From positions 744,001 to 808,000 of the forward strand of contig JANFNE010000030.1 of the NCBI GenBank assembly GCA_024867545.1: a stretch of DNA of 64,000 bases, in the 5' to 3' direction. The stretch's first letter is position 1. Every line of letters starts with the position of its first letter. This document shows positions 45,667-55,388 of this stretch, in pieces. The position numbers and the translations under genes are program-made. The DNA comes from Phytopythium helicoides. Taxonomy: Eukaryota; Oomycota; Peronosporomycetes; Pythiales; Pythiaceae. The notes under the pieces were generated by a model. It saw nothing but the letters and a program-made list of their open reading frames with translations, was not told the origin of the DNA and ran no database searches.

Positions 45667-45982
45667 CGTCGCTGGAGACGCTACCGCGACGAAGGCCATG
45701 GGCTGCCTTGTCGTGACTTGGAGTCTTGCTGAGCAAGCGCTCCATCTTGCCCTCGTTCTCAAGGCGAACAAAGGCTCGCCAAGAGTCTGCCTTGGCTGTG
45801 ATAGGTTGGTCCGGATCATCACGATTGTTGATCCGACGCCAACGGAAGAACCGCTCCCTATAGTACTCTGTGTCTCCCACCCGACGGCGGATGGAAGTCA
45901 CATCGAAGAGTTCTGGAGCCCGGCGCTGGTGCTTGCGCACTGCGGGTTCTTCGAGAGATGCTTGGTCACTTGATCGCTTCAT
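44948..45982 (-). CDS. antisense coiled-coil ORF of the inner element
   Basis: 344 residues from an ATG at 45982, on the strand opposite to gag-pol, overlapping the last 0.7 kb of pol. The N-terminal part is basic and Trp/Arg-rich (RERFFRWRRINN). The C-terminal 160 residues form a clear coiled coil with Leu/Ile/Val heptads and many Glu, Gln and Arg (EALEVRDAVLADRCDSLEDQ and onward). Such regular heptads are unlikely to arise by chance opposite a chromodomain linker. No family was recognised. The promoter would lie in the 68 bases before the 3' LTR or in the LTR read backwards. Expression is unproven; it could be a chance frame, but the heptads argue against that. Confidence 0.55.
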   Translation of the reverse strand: MKRSSDQASLEEPAVRKHQRRAPELFDVTSIRRRVGDTEYYRERFFRWRRINNRDDPDQPITAKADSWRAFVRLENEGKMERLLSKTPSHDKAAHGLRRGSVSSDATNLPRSCGPRREYQTQGSVSVPTCPNSVGSRATELDRSVDESIASSHESVGPRDQQSTPRSIDALPDDRSEEVGLNAKTIERLWKWKSAHRAQIEALEVRDAVLADRCDSLEDQLKEQKSILDSLSDGPAQRSALESRFEQRFEQVQAELERLQKTQKAREAFHERLLLSVEEAGTALEVLRKEYQSRLLALEAVKEESFDVLQRLYAEKMLHDDELKTLRHQMEQLHDRMDHSRKAH

Positions 45983-46036
45983 AGCGGTTTCGAAAGTGAG
46001 TCAAGCACCCCAAAGAGAGCGAGTGGTCGCTACTTT

Positions 46037-46049
46037 AAGGGGGGGATGA
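46037..46049 (+). promoter_or_regulatory. polypurine tract of the inner element
   Basis: AAGGGGGGGATGA lies directly before the 3' LTR and would prime plus-strand DNA synthesis. Confidence 0.8.
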
Positions 46050-46641
46050 TGTAATGGGCCCCATGTCCATTACATGACACAATCTGGTCACAGATTGGTG
46101 TCTGTGGCAGCAGACTGGTGTGAGACACACTCACGGGAGCAATCAATGATTGCGACCGCACGGAATGTTCTCGAAGCATTCTCGAGTGCTCTCTGCACAC
46201 GTGTCTCTGTGCATGAAGATGGTTCCTGCTGGATTTCTCTCTAGTGACGAAACCGACGTGTCATTGTGGGTACATGTTAGTGGTTTCAACCAATCACAAC
46301 GTGCCACGTGGCGGGAGAGAGGTTCTTTGTTGAAGAACCCGAAGCTCAAGTTCAAGTTCAAGTTGGAGAACATTCTCCTGGTCCAAGCTTCAAGTTCAAC
46401 CTGATTCAACCCAAGGTTTTATATTGCATTTGTAGGTTGATTGCATTTAACCCCATAGGACCCTAGTGGTTTTATGCTCGTAGGATTCAGGAACCATAAG
46501 CTTTTCAATTCAGTTGCAAATTTGCCGCCTTCATCTCAAGTCTCCTTCCTCCTCCCTCCAAGTCGGGAGAGGCCAAGTCTTCCTCAAGCGCAAGCGTGTG
46601 TGCCGTGTTTTGGGGACTGTCGTGGACAGCGCCCCATTACA
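46050..46641 (+). repeat. 3' LTR of the inner element
   Basis: 592 bp, apparently identical to the 5' LTR over its whole length by eye, followed by AGAAT, the second copy of the target-site duplication. Confidence 0.93.
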
Positions 46642-49638
46642 AGAATCGCGTGTACACCGTGATCGGACGTCCAGCGAGCTGTCCGTAGCAGACTTTCAGC
46701 ACCCGAAGGAGTGCAAGCACCTCCCTTTCTGCTGGGTGGTATCTTGTCTCTGCGTCGTTCAACACGCGACCACAGAACCGCACAGGGTGTAAAACCCCAT
46801 CGTGCATCTGCATAACAGTTCCGCTGAGCGCCCAATTGTTCGCAAACACCATAATGTGGGCATCCAGCTCTGGCTGGAAGTGCTTCAACACAGGTGCGGC
46901 TGCAGCTTTTGCTTTGAGCATTTCGAAAGCCGCTCGGGCTGGTCCTAGTCGTTCGTCTGACAGGAAATCCTCGTCACTCAGCTGGTAGAGTGCCGCTCCA
47001 TAGACCGCCAGATCCTGGATGAACAGGTTGTAGTAGTTCAACGCCCCCAGGAATGCTTGAACACCCTTTTTCGTGGAGGGGAACGGCAAGTCTTTCAGCT
47101 GTCCCAGCTTCTTCTGATCGGCGGACAGACCATTTCCGCTGACCTTGTGTGACAGGAAGTCGACTTCGTTCTTGCAGAATAAGGTCTTAGTGAAGCTCAC
47201 ACTGATCCTGCACTCCTCGAACCTGGCAAGCAGCCTCTCTAGAACGTCCAGACACTCTTCCGCGGTCTTCGCGCCGAAGCAGATGTCGTCCACGAATGAT
47301 CTTCTACCAAACACTGGTACTAGCACCGAGTCTTCAGGCGCTCCATCGCTGAAAATGTCCTTAGCTACTGCGCTCACCGGCTCGCTTCCTTCAGTGGGGT
47401 TTTCCGCTAGGGATTCCGCTTGGGCAACTCGTCGTGCTCGTTCAGCCCAACCTTCCTCTGGCTTTACAAAGCCCCACAGTGCATTATCAATCATCCGTTG
47501 GTATATCATCGGCGCATTTTTCAGCCCAAATGGCATCCGCAGCCATTCAAAGTGTCCGAGGGGACAGACAAACGCCGATATCAGTCTCGCACGCGCAGAC
47601 ATGACGATAGCCCAGAATCCGCTCGCTGCATCAAGCGAGCAGAACCACAGATAGCTGTGCAATTCCGTGAGTAGGTCGTCCACGAGTGGCATCGCATACT
47701 CCAAAATCTTTGTGACCGCATTGACCATCTTGTAGTCGATACACAACCTGATATCTACCTTGTTCTTCTTCATGACGATCACAATTGGAGATGCCCACTC
47801 GCTACTTGAGAACGCAATTAGCCCAGCACTCAGCAATCCTTTCAGCAGCTCGTACAACTTCTTCATGTGCTTCAGCGGAATCCTGCGTGACTTCTGCTTG
47901 ATTGGTGCGTGATCCCCCACATCGATATCGCACACCACACCATAAGCTGGCGGTGGAAGCGCATTTCCGCTGGAAATTAAGATTGCTTTGTGCTTCTCCA
48001 GACAGCTTACCAACCGCGCTTGTTGCTCTGCGGTTAGCTCAGTATTGACCACATTTTCCGCGGTAAAGTCCAGCTCATTCTGTCCAGAGTTGTCTACCTC
48101 GGGGAGGAAAGCGAGCTCGTGCGCATAGTCCTCAATTATTATCGGCTCTCCTTCCCGGGTGAACGTATCACCTGGCTCTTTATCACAGGGCATTTCGTCG
48201 CCGGCTGCTGCAGCGGCAGATGCGTATGCCGATTCGAGCTCGCTGAGGGGGTCTTCCACTCGCCACCGCTCTCTCGCTTGGGCAGAGTCCGGTTCTTCCT
48301 CATCTTCCGCTGAAGACTCTGTTGCTCCGCCAAGTGAACTCACGGCACAAGCAGCAGCGCAGATCGGTTCCGCTGGATCTTGCAGCTCCGTCAGAGCGCT
48401 TCCAGTTTCCGCTGGAGCCGTTGGCCTTTCCAGAATCGCCTTTGGCCACGGATATTCGGGCTTTGGGACGATTGGCGGCTGTTTAGCGAGCCATTGCTCG
48501 TAGATCTCCTTTTCCACATGATACAGCTGCTTGTCTTTCGCAGCTGAATAAGCTAGCACCTGCCAATCGACGTACTTCGGTGAGTGGACTCGAACGTATC
48601 CTTCTTGTTGGGGCATCCGCCCCCGCGGAATCCACACAGCCATTTTCGCCCGCAGTGGACAGCACACTCCACTGTCGGTGACGTTCGTTAGCCTCACACT
48701 TTTCACCCGCCCTGACCTAGCGGAAATAACCGTAGGCACGAGCTTCTCCGTGCGCTTACCCAAAGCTCATGAGTTGCCGTTCCAGGCTGGTTCTTTGGTG
48801 CTCGGTAGTCTTTAAAGCCTCGTGGCTCAATAGTCAACAGCTCTGTCGGCACACACAGAACCTCTTCTCCTGTCTCGGGTTCTTCGGCTGCATTCGCCGA
48901 TTTCACGAGCGGAATCACCACTTCATCTGGCAATTTCGCCTTCAGGTTGTACATGTCGAGCCGCACACCGGCCGGAATCATGAAATCCGTCCCAAGGACC
49001 ACATCTACTCCTGCGTTGTGATCCATCACCCACAGATCATACACATACACCGTGTTCCATCCGAGGGTAATCTTCACCAGGACGCGTCCCCCAGCGACGC
49101 CGCTCTTATCGTTGATTCCTTGTACGGTGATGACCTTGTTTCTCCTCATTGCTTTAGACAAGTTGAGTCTTTCCGCTAGCTTTTTGCTGATCATGCTGAC
49201 GTTTGCTCCTGTATCTAGCAGGATCTTCATCTGCGTGTCGTCCACCGCGCCATTCACCAACGCTCTCATCCTGATTCGTTTGTCGAACCGCTTTGAGGCC
49301 CACCATCCTCGGCGTTCTCCATCCTTCAGCTCAAGGACCCGCTCCATCTGGAGCAACCGTGCTGCATCCGCGTCGTCCTCACTCACTTGACGGCTGGATG
49401 CAGCTCCTTGCCAACTGGTCGGGATTTCCGCTGTCGAATCCCACCACCTTACTCTCTTCCTTCTAACATCTTGCTCACCAGTCTCCATTTCTTCTCGTCC
49501 CAATTCGTCTTCCGCTAGCAGCCATTCAGCCGAACCCACATAGGCGCAAATGTAATTCGCATCCAGCGTTGGTTCGGCTAACTGTGGCAGCCCGTTCGAG
49601 CCCAGCCCAGTTTCAGCTGGCGGGCCTGCTAGTTTAAA
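46642..49638 (-). pseudogene. pol: 5' half of pol of the large element: protease, reverse transcriptase, remnant RNase H
   Basis: Pol enters by -1 frameshift at 49632-49638 (FKLAGPPAE...). The protease has LLDTGANVSMIS. A one-base frame change near 48765 separates protease from RT; one missing G in the GGG run would explain it. The RT has LCIDYKMVNAV, CSLDAASGFWAI, PFGLKNAPM and the active site FVDD (about residue 490 of the RT frame that opens at 48763) instead of the usual YxDD. Some 55 residues are inserted between PFGLKNAPMIYQRMI and FVDD, which is unusual. The following RNase H-like domain has lost its first acidic residue (VFANNW in place of xxTDAS), so it probably only tethers; the frame then runs into the inner element at 46641. 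Confidence 0.82.
49629..49638 (-). promoter_or_regulatory. -1 frameshift heptamer T TTA AAC at the gag stop
   Basis: On the minus strand gag ends TCT TTA AAC TAG. The in-frame heptamer T TTA AAC (49638-49632) is a canonical -1 slippery site, and slipping there gives TTT AAA CTA GCA..., which is exactly the protease frame. Six bases downstream, GCCC-G-CCAG can pair with CTGG-GCT-GGGC as an imperfect stem-loop. Confidence 0.75.
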
Positions 49639-51806
49639 GACTCGTGGATCTCTTTGATGTCGTCGGGCAGAGTGTTGGGGTCGAATTTGGTTCCAACAAA
49701 CTTGATCAGTCGCTCGAGATGCTTGTTCTTCTCACACTGCCCTGCTGGGTGAACCTGCAGGCACATTTTGCAGCGCTGGAAGCAGCGATGGGTCGGGTGA
49801 CCGATTCTTCCGCATGCTCCACAAGTTGTTTGGCTCCAGTCCTCTCGCGGCTCCCGGTTGCGAGGCGGGTATTGAGGATAGCCCATGCGGCCCCCGTCTG
49901 GTACTTGATGCCGCCCCTGGTATGAAGGTGGCTGCCTGGTGGCCTCCTGTTCAGCGGAATCGACGAAGTATCCGTCCGAATCGTACTCGTCGTCTTCAGC
50001 TCGTCGATCATCATGGTCCCAGTGGTCCCAGTACGTTCCGTCGTCGTATTCATCATCGTAGTAAGTCTGCACTCGGCGACCACGGTCTGGAACGCGATTC
50101 GCACTGGCTGAAACGCGATTTCCGCTGGAAGTTCGGCGCATTGTTAGCGCGTCGATCAACTCACTCTCTGTTGCTTCCGCCAGACTGATTTTTGGCGGGT
50201 TTCGAGCCTCGTCGCGGCGGCGTTCATTGTCTCGTTCTGGTCTACGGCGCCCCATTGAGCTCCGGGCCTTCTTCCGCTCTTCACCGCGTAATTTCTCTTG
50301 GATCATCCGCTCGAGATCGTCAATTCGAGCGATACCGAGCGGATAAAAGCGATCCATGAGCTCATCGTCTCCGCACGTCATGAAGAACTGGCGGACATGT
50401 TCCGCTCCTCCGTCGGACGAGCTGATGCGGATCTTCGCCGCCTTAGCGTATCCGTTCAGCCGAAGCAGGTAATCGAGAACGTGCTCGTTCGTTCGACGAG
50501 CAGCCTGGTAACATCTGGCTGCTGGAGTCTGTCTGGCGTTTTTGCAGTAGTACTCGAGGAACGCCTCGCACAGCAACGTCCACTTCCTCTTGGTCTTCGG
50601 CGATAGCTGGCGGAACCAGTCAAGAGCTCCTTTGCGCAGCCGCAATTCGAACGTGTCGACCCACTGGTCTTGCGGCCGCTTCGAGCCTTTCATGGCGTAG
50701 ACAAACATCTTCAGCCACTGCGTGGCTTCCTCTCCGCGGTCACGATCGCCATAGAATAACGCGATCGTGTCCAGCGGAATATGCGTTTGTATCTGGATTG
50801 TCTGCGCTGTTCCCGCTCCTGGGTGAGCTGAAAAGGCTTCTCGCACTTCCTGAAAAGGATCTTCGCGGTCTCCATCGATGCTCTCCATCTCAACGTCTTC
50901 CTTGTCCACTTGTCTTGAAAGGCAGCTGAAACGGCGTTTTCCCTCGCTTCTTCTCTTCAAACTCGTCATAGTCATCTTCATCTGAGAAGGTAAGCGTCTT
51001 CCTTGCAGGTTTCTTGGCGGAATTTTTTGCTACGGTGGATGGAGTATTCTGTTGGTCGATTCCAGGCATCCGGGACGGGTGCGCGGACTTCCCACTCGGT
51101 GGGGGGATTCCGCTGGGTCCCGACATCTCGCTCCAGCCAAGTTCTTCGACGATTCGCCGCTTCCACTCCTTCACTTGTTCTCGGACCTCCATGAAGTCGT
51201 ACTTGGCGAGCGTTTCGACGTCGGGACGAGCGTTGCACCGTATCCCCAGCGACAGGAGTAGTTTCTCCGTCTGGAGAGCGAGCAGACTGGTGTTTTCCAC
51301 CGTCAGTGGCTCCCACAAGGTCTCCCAGGCAGCGACCCACGACGGCTTCACGACATATTCGGGATCGAATAGTCCCATCCACCGCGCACTCCTCATCTGC
51401 TTCGCCAAGCGGAACATCGTCTTTTCCGCTGCTGGCGAGTCCTTCGGCTTCGATTCGGTCGCAAGCGACAATTCAGCCAGACGGACGTTGACAGGTGGGT
51501 CCGACGGGGAATTCGCACCAGCGGAAACTCTTCCAGAGGCGGAACCACCTCCAGATGCGCGTGCTGGCGCCCCCGGGACGCTCCTAGCACCGCCTGTAGC
51601 CCTTCCGCTGCTCACCAACACCTCTTCTTCATCTTGGTCACTCTCCTCCAGCTCCTCTCGCACCTCTTCAGCTGCTGACTTCTCCTCGAACAGGTCCGGA
51701 GTGACCTGCTCGGCGAATTCCGCCAGCTCTTCGTCTTCATCCCGCGCAGTCGTCACCGCTCGAGCTGCCGACTTGGCTGAAGTCGCACGCGACTAGCTCT
51801 TCACCA
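49629..51806 (-). pseudogene. gag: gag of the large element
   Basis: An ATG at 51806 is followed four codons later by TAG, then an open frame with an acidic N-terminal region and a domain with WVAAWETLWEPL. The frame ends at 50890, but a second frame, from about 50980, carries the gag core (ATQWLKMFVYAMKGS, WFRQLSPKTKRKW) and a Cys/His cluster CGACGRIGHPTHRCFQRC...C ending at 49629. The frame change near 50940-50900 may be an indel in an AAAA run, or two proteins are made. The usual ATG being followed by a stop makes this copy defective unless another start is used. The stop at 49629 directly follows a frameshift heptamer. Confidence 0.7.
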
Positions 51807-51862
51807 TCCTCTCCTCTTCACTCGTAAGTTGCTTGCTGAACCTGTTCGCACGACAACGCAAT

Positions 51863-51878
51863 CCGGGCATGCGCACCA
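51863..51878 (-). promoter_or_regulatory. candidate primer-binding site of the large element
   Basis: Two bases inside the 5' LTR (read on the minus strand) comes TGGTGCGCATGCCCGG. A TGG start is what a tRNA CCA end requires; the matching tRNA was not identified. Confidence 0.5.
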
Positions 51879-51880
51879 GT

Positions 51881-52836
51881 TGTGATATAGCGACTGTAAA
51901 AAAATACAGGCGTAGTGAACCCCCCCCCCCTCACGTTGTGTTCCCTTTTGGCAAGGTTCTTTCCCTATAAGCCGGGTTGCACACGTATGAACAGGGTTCA
52001 ACAAGCAACACACACACCGCTCCGCTGGCTACGAGCAAGCCAGCGAGCTGCACTCGCACTCCGTGCCCTCAGCTAAGAAGCTGACGACGTGCACTAGGCA
52101 CTACACGGCAGCTGACGGACCGAAATCCCTCAGCTGAAGGGTCTTTCGCCGCACTAAAGGCGGCTCGGCCCACACACAGGGCCACCAAGCACTCCCACAC
52201 TCTTGGCCTGACCTTGGGCGCAACCACGACACTCAATGTGCGTTGGTGCAGCCGGCGGTCATATCCAGCCCACACCCACGACTCACCTTGCGCAGATGCT
52301 TGCGTCGGACTTGGAAAATTCCGCTCTGTATTGTTTACTTTATAGCTTCATCATCTTCCTACTGTCTCCTATACAATATGCAAGTATAAAAATCCTACTT
52401 CCGCTGAGCAGTCGCGTCCGACCAGCGGCGGTGCCTCTTCATCTGTCCCTTGGGCCGTTTGACTGGCCGTTGTATGGGCAGCTTGGGCAACCTTCCTGCC
52501 ACCGCCCGCTCACCCGGCCAGACTTTCGCCACAGGCCACTTGTCACAGTCAGCCGTACACACTTGTCCACCGTCCAGTGTACCCGTCTACGGGCACTGCC
52601 CACCGTCACCGTCTGAGGGTACATACCCGCCACCGGCTGGTGTACCCACACCTCCCAGCTACATTCGGTCAACCCATGAGCGCTTGGACAGAAGTGTAAA
52701 TTGTTTCCCACCGACGCTGGAACGCCCGCCTGATAGCCTCAGCGCTTGGTCATAATTGCAATTTCTTCAGCCGCATGTCCGGCCGGCCGCCAAATAGTCC
52801 AGGACCTTGGCCAGAATTGAAATTTGCTTCCCCACA
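51881..52836 (-). repeat. 5' LTR of the large minus-strand element
   Basis: 956 bp, closely matching 32134-33149. The 60-bp length difference comes from fewer tandem units around 52570-52620. A run of Cs near 51920 differs in length between the two LTRs. Confidence 0.85.
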
Positions 52837-53112
52837 CTGTGCTTCTTGAGGAATGCGCAGTTTCTGAGCTAGGCGCCGTGCTTGCTCCACAATCATGGAG
52901 CCGGTGAGAGTTGTGTTGTCGAGCTCGGCCAGCATGATGAACTCGACCACCCTTTCATCAAGCTCGAGCGAGGCCTGGGCGTAAGTGTTCTTGCGGTCGA
53001 GGAGCTCGGTGTACATGCTCTCGAGCGTGATGCGCATCTTCAAGATGCGACTGATGGTGGACTTATTGGGAGTGGAGGGGAGGCGGTAGCTTGATGCGAA
53101 ATCTCCCGCCAT
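52837..53112 (-). pseudogene. pogo/Tc5-type transposase DNA-binding domain, truncated by the LTR
   Basis: From an ATG at 53112 the frame reads a helix-turn-helix start (TPNKSTISRILK) and then a Tc5/CENP-B-like second domain (LDERVVEFIMLAELDN, GSMIVEQARRLAQKLRI). Homology stops at the LTR edge at 52836, so the catalytic DDE domain is missing. In intact members this N-terminal pair binds the transposon ends. The missing part is not found on the left side of the LTR element. Confidence 0.7.
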
Positions 53113-55388
53113 TTTTTAAATTGAGGCTGAACATTCAAATGCAGCCAATCATATCACGAGAAATAACAGCCGCAGTAGCAGATGCACTGAAGTGGGTGGC
53201 GATCAGATTGTTTCAGTACTGTGCCCATCACCGTTATCTGACGATTGTGTACAAGGTCAGGAATTCCATGCGTTGTTGACCGTTGCATATTCACGCAGAT
53301 CACTGTATTACCTGTGCCTCTATAAACCGTTGTTCGACAGGCAGGTTGAAGCACAAAGTTGAACACTGGTGTGGATCACTCCACAGGAGATGGCTTCATT
53401 GACGGTCACTTCAACGCTTGGCGGCCGAACCAGCTTCGAACTGCCACTACACCAACTCGTCTTCTGCTTGCAAAATCATCCCACATTACTCGGGACAATG
53501 CTGGCCATACGAGTGGGTTGTGTCGCTTCGCAGGACACGAACTTCGCTGGCCACGCCACTGATGCTGCTGCTGTCCGTGCCCCTGACATTCGCTGCCCAT
53601 AATATTTGTGCTGCACGCTCCGCCATTGACGATGATTCCGACAACTCCTCTCGGTCCATTCAGCTAACTCGACTCCCTACCATACAACACCAAGATACGG
53701 AGTGCTAGATCCACCTGTGCGCTGAACACCAAGCTTGACGACTCCGAGCTCGCAGAACTCACACCACAGAAAGTCAAGACTGCTTGTGTCAGGGCCCGTC
53801 ATGCTCGACCCACCCAATAGAGTCGCATGACCACCGTCCGAAACGAGCGATCTCGCCGACACGACAAAGGGACTGGCAGAGACACTGCTCACAGGCCGAT
53901 TCGATAGCGTCACAGCGCCAAAGCTGGCACCACGCATACTTTACACCTCCTCGCCAACCTCGCGCCACTTGACACACTAACATCACTACTGATCGCTCCT
54001 TCATGCTCGTCAAGTTACCGGCAAAGACCCGCCGTAACCAACAACCACCGAGCTTGCGCTGCCTGGTAACTGCACGTTATCTCCGCAGTTCGTCACCTTG
54101 GCCACCACGCCTCCATTGACAGTTACGGACGCGCCTGATTAATTGGTTTTGACCACTGAAAAGTGCAAGACTCCTCTCTACTACAACCAATCTACATCTT
54201 GAAGGCAAACTCACCTCGCAAAGAAACTGGCGTGGTCTCGTCCGCACCGCTAAACCATTTGTATATACTGAAGTATAAGGTATGCACTACTGTCATTTCG
54301 GTCGGTGCGATGGTTGCTTGCGAACACCAGCAGATCTTTACACTCACGAAGTGCTTAAAAATCACGCGATTGAGAATATCCATCGACACAGTTTATCATA
54401 TTCGTCGCAGTCGCTCATGAGAATCCGCCAGCAATCTCACTCTTACCGACGATGGATGACTTCGATTTTAGTCCTGCAAGACTGTCAATGCATTTCTCAG
54501 CCAATTCTGCCTGTTATCAAGAGCATCAACATCAAAATCGTTTCAGCGTGTCAGCTTATTTCGAAATGAAGGTGTAATAAGTCCCAAGCGGGTGAATCCA
54601 ATAACCAATCGAGTCCAAAGAGCGAAGCAAATTCACATCAATGTCGGCATTGCCTGTGGCGAAGTAGCTCAGGAGGATTTGGTGATTCGTATTGCTGCAT
54701 CAAACGATTATATCCCATCCCAACCGTTAGTGAATGCAGAAGTAATACAAGGAATTAAACAAAGCGAACCCTCTTACTTGCTGTTTGGAGTTGTCGCGAG
54801 TTTTGTTTGCACCTCCACGAGGTGAACCTTCAGGCTTGTGAACACTGACGAAAGACGATGCAACCAATCCACATGGTCGTGCATAGCAATCAAAAGAGAA
54901 GCCTTTTGGACTGAGATAGGTTGGTTTTCTTGCTTTGATCGCAGCTGACACGAAGAAGCTCTGCCAACAACTACAATGCGCTGTGGTGTGGGCTCGTCTG
55001 GCTCAAGTTCTTCAACCAATACTTGAAGGTCTGCTGCTTGGGCAGCCTCCTTGCTCGCAAGAGCGGCTATGTTGCTTGCTTGCTGAGAATGAATAATTTG
55101 GCAGGAGCTAGCGCTATCCCATGCAATTTGACGAATCAAACTGGAGCCACGCTGGTGCTCGAGCGAACCAAGACTAGTTTCGTGTCGAGTGAGGGATGCA
55201 TGATCCGACAAAATGCAATCACAGTTCTGAAGAACAGTCCCGGGCAACGCGCAAATGCACAGTTTGGTATTGATTGCCAGCTCCCCGACTATCTTCAGCG
55301 GTCGTGCCACTAACGCGCGGAGTGGTGCTGGGAATGTCAAACAAAGCAATGTAGAAGTCGGGATAACTCCAAACTCGACTTTGTTTTG
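53113..55388. other. gene-poor stretch with a decayed Thr/Pro-rich repeat and one weak ORF
   Basis: At 53860-53960 the plus strand reads like GLAETLLTGRFDSVTAPKLAP, similar to the start of the partial frame at 63572, with stops soon after. On the minus strand 55349-54774 is open for 191 codons without an ATG at its start and with no recognised domain; it could be a second exon of the helix-turn-helix gene to its right. Nothing else is recognised. Confidence 0.35.

Larger units (their letters stand above)
39146..46641 (+). mobile_element. apparently intact Ty3/Gypsy chromodomain element
   Basis: 7496 bp with two 592-bp LTRs that look identical by eye, flanked by the 5-bp target-site duplication AGAAT (39141-39145 and 46642-46646). 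Primer-binding site, gag, -1 frameshift site, pol and polypurine tract are all in place and open. It sits in the RNase H region of the larger element's pol on the opposite strand. An antisense open frame (45982-44948) overlaps the 3' end of pol. LTR identity implies a recent insertion; activity is inferred. Confidence 0.93.
33921..51611. repeat. dispersed TTCCGCT heptamers confined to the large element
   Basis: About 33 plus-strand TTCCGCT sites by hand count in the internal region (for example 33921, 34254, 36210, 36893, 38126, 47402, 48304, 50118, 51425 and 51605, each within a few bases), plus two in each LTR. About a dozen AGCGGAA sites also occur. None was seen inside the inner element (39146-46641), and the rest of the window has roughly one. 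The motif occurs in different codon phases and in genes on both strands, so it is not one repeated peptide. Confidence 0.6.
32134..52836 (-). mobile_element. large chromodomain Ty3/Gypsy element with antisense gene, interrupted by another element
   Basis: Boundaries are direct repeats of about 1 kb (32134-33149 and 51881-52836) that start TGTG and end CACA. Read on the minus strand the order is: 5' LTR, primer-binding site, gag with zinc knuckle, -1 frameshift site, protease, reverse transcriptase, a degenerate RNase H, the 7.5 kb inner element, a second RNase H, integrase, chromodomain, 3' LTR. A five-exon gene lies on the opposite strand between the chromodomain end and the 3' LTR. Without the inner element it would be about 13.2 kb. 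Coding defects (in-frame TAG, frameshifts, inner insertion) make this copy non-autonomous. No target-site duplication is found: the flanks are GTGGA and CTGTG. Confidence 0.85.
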
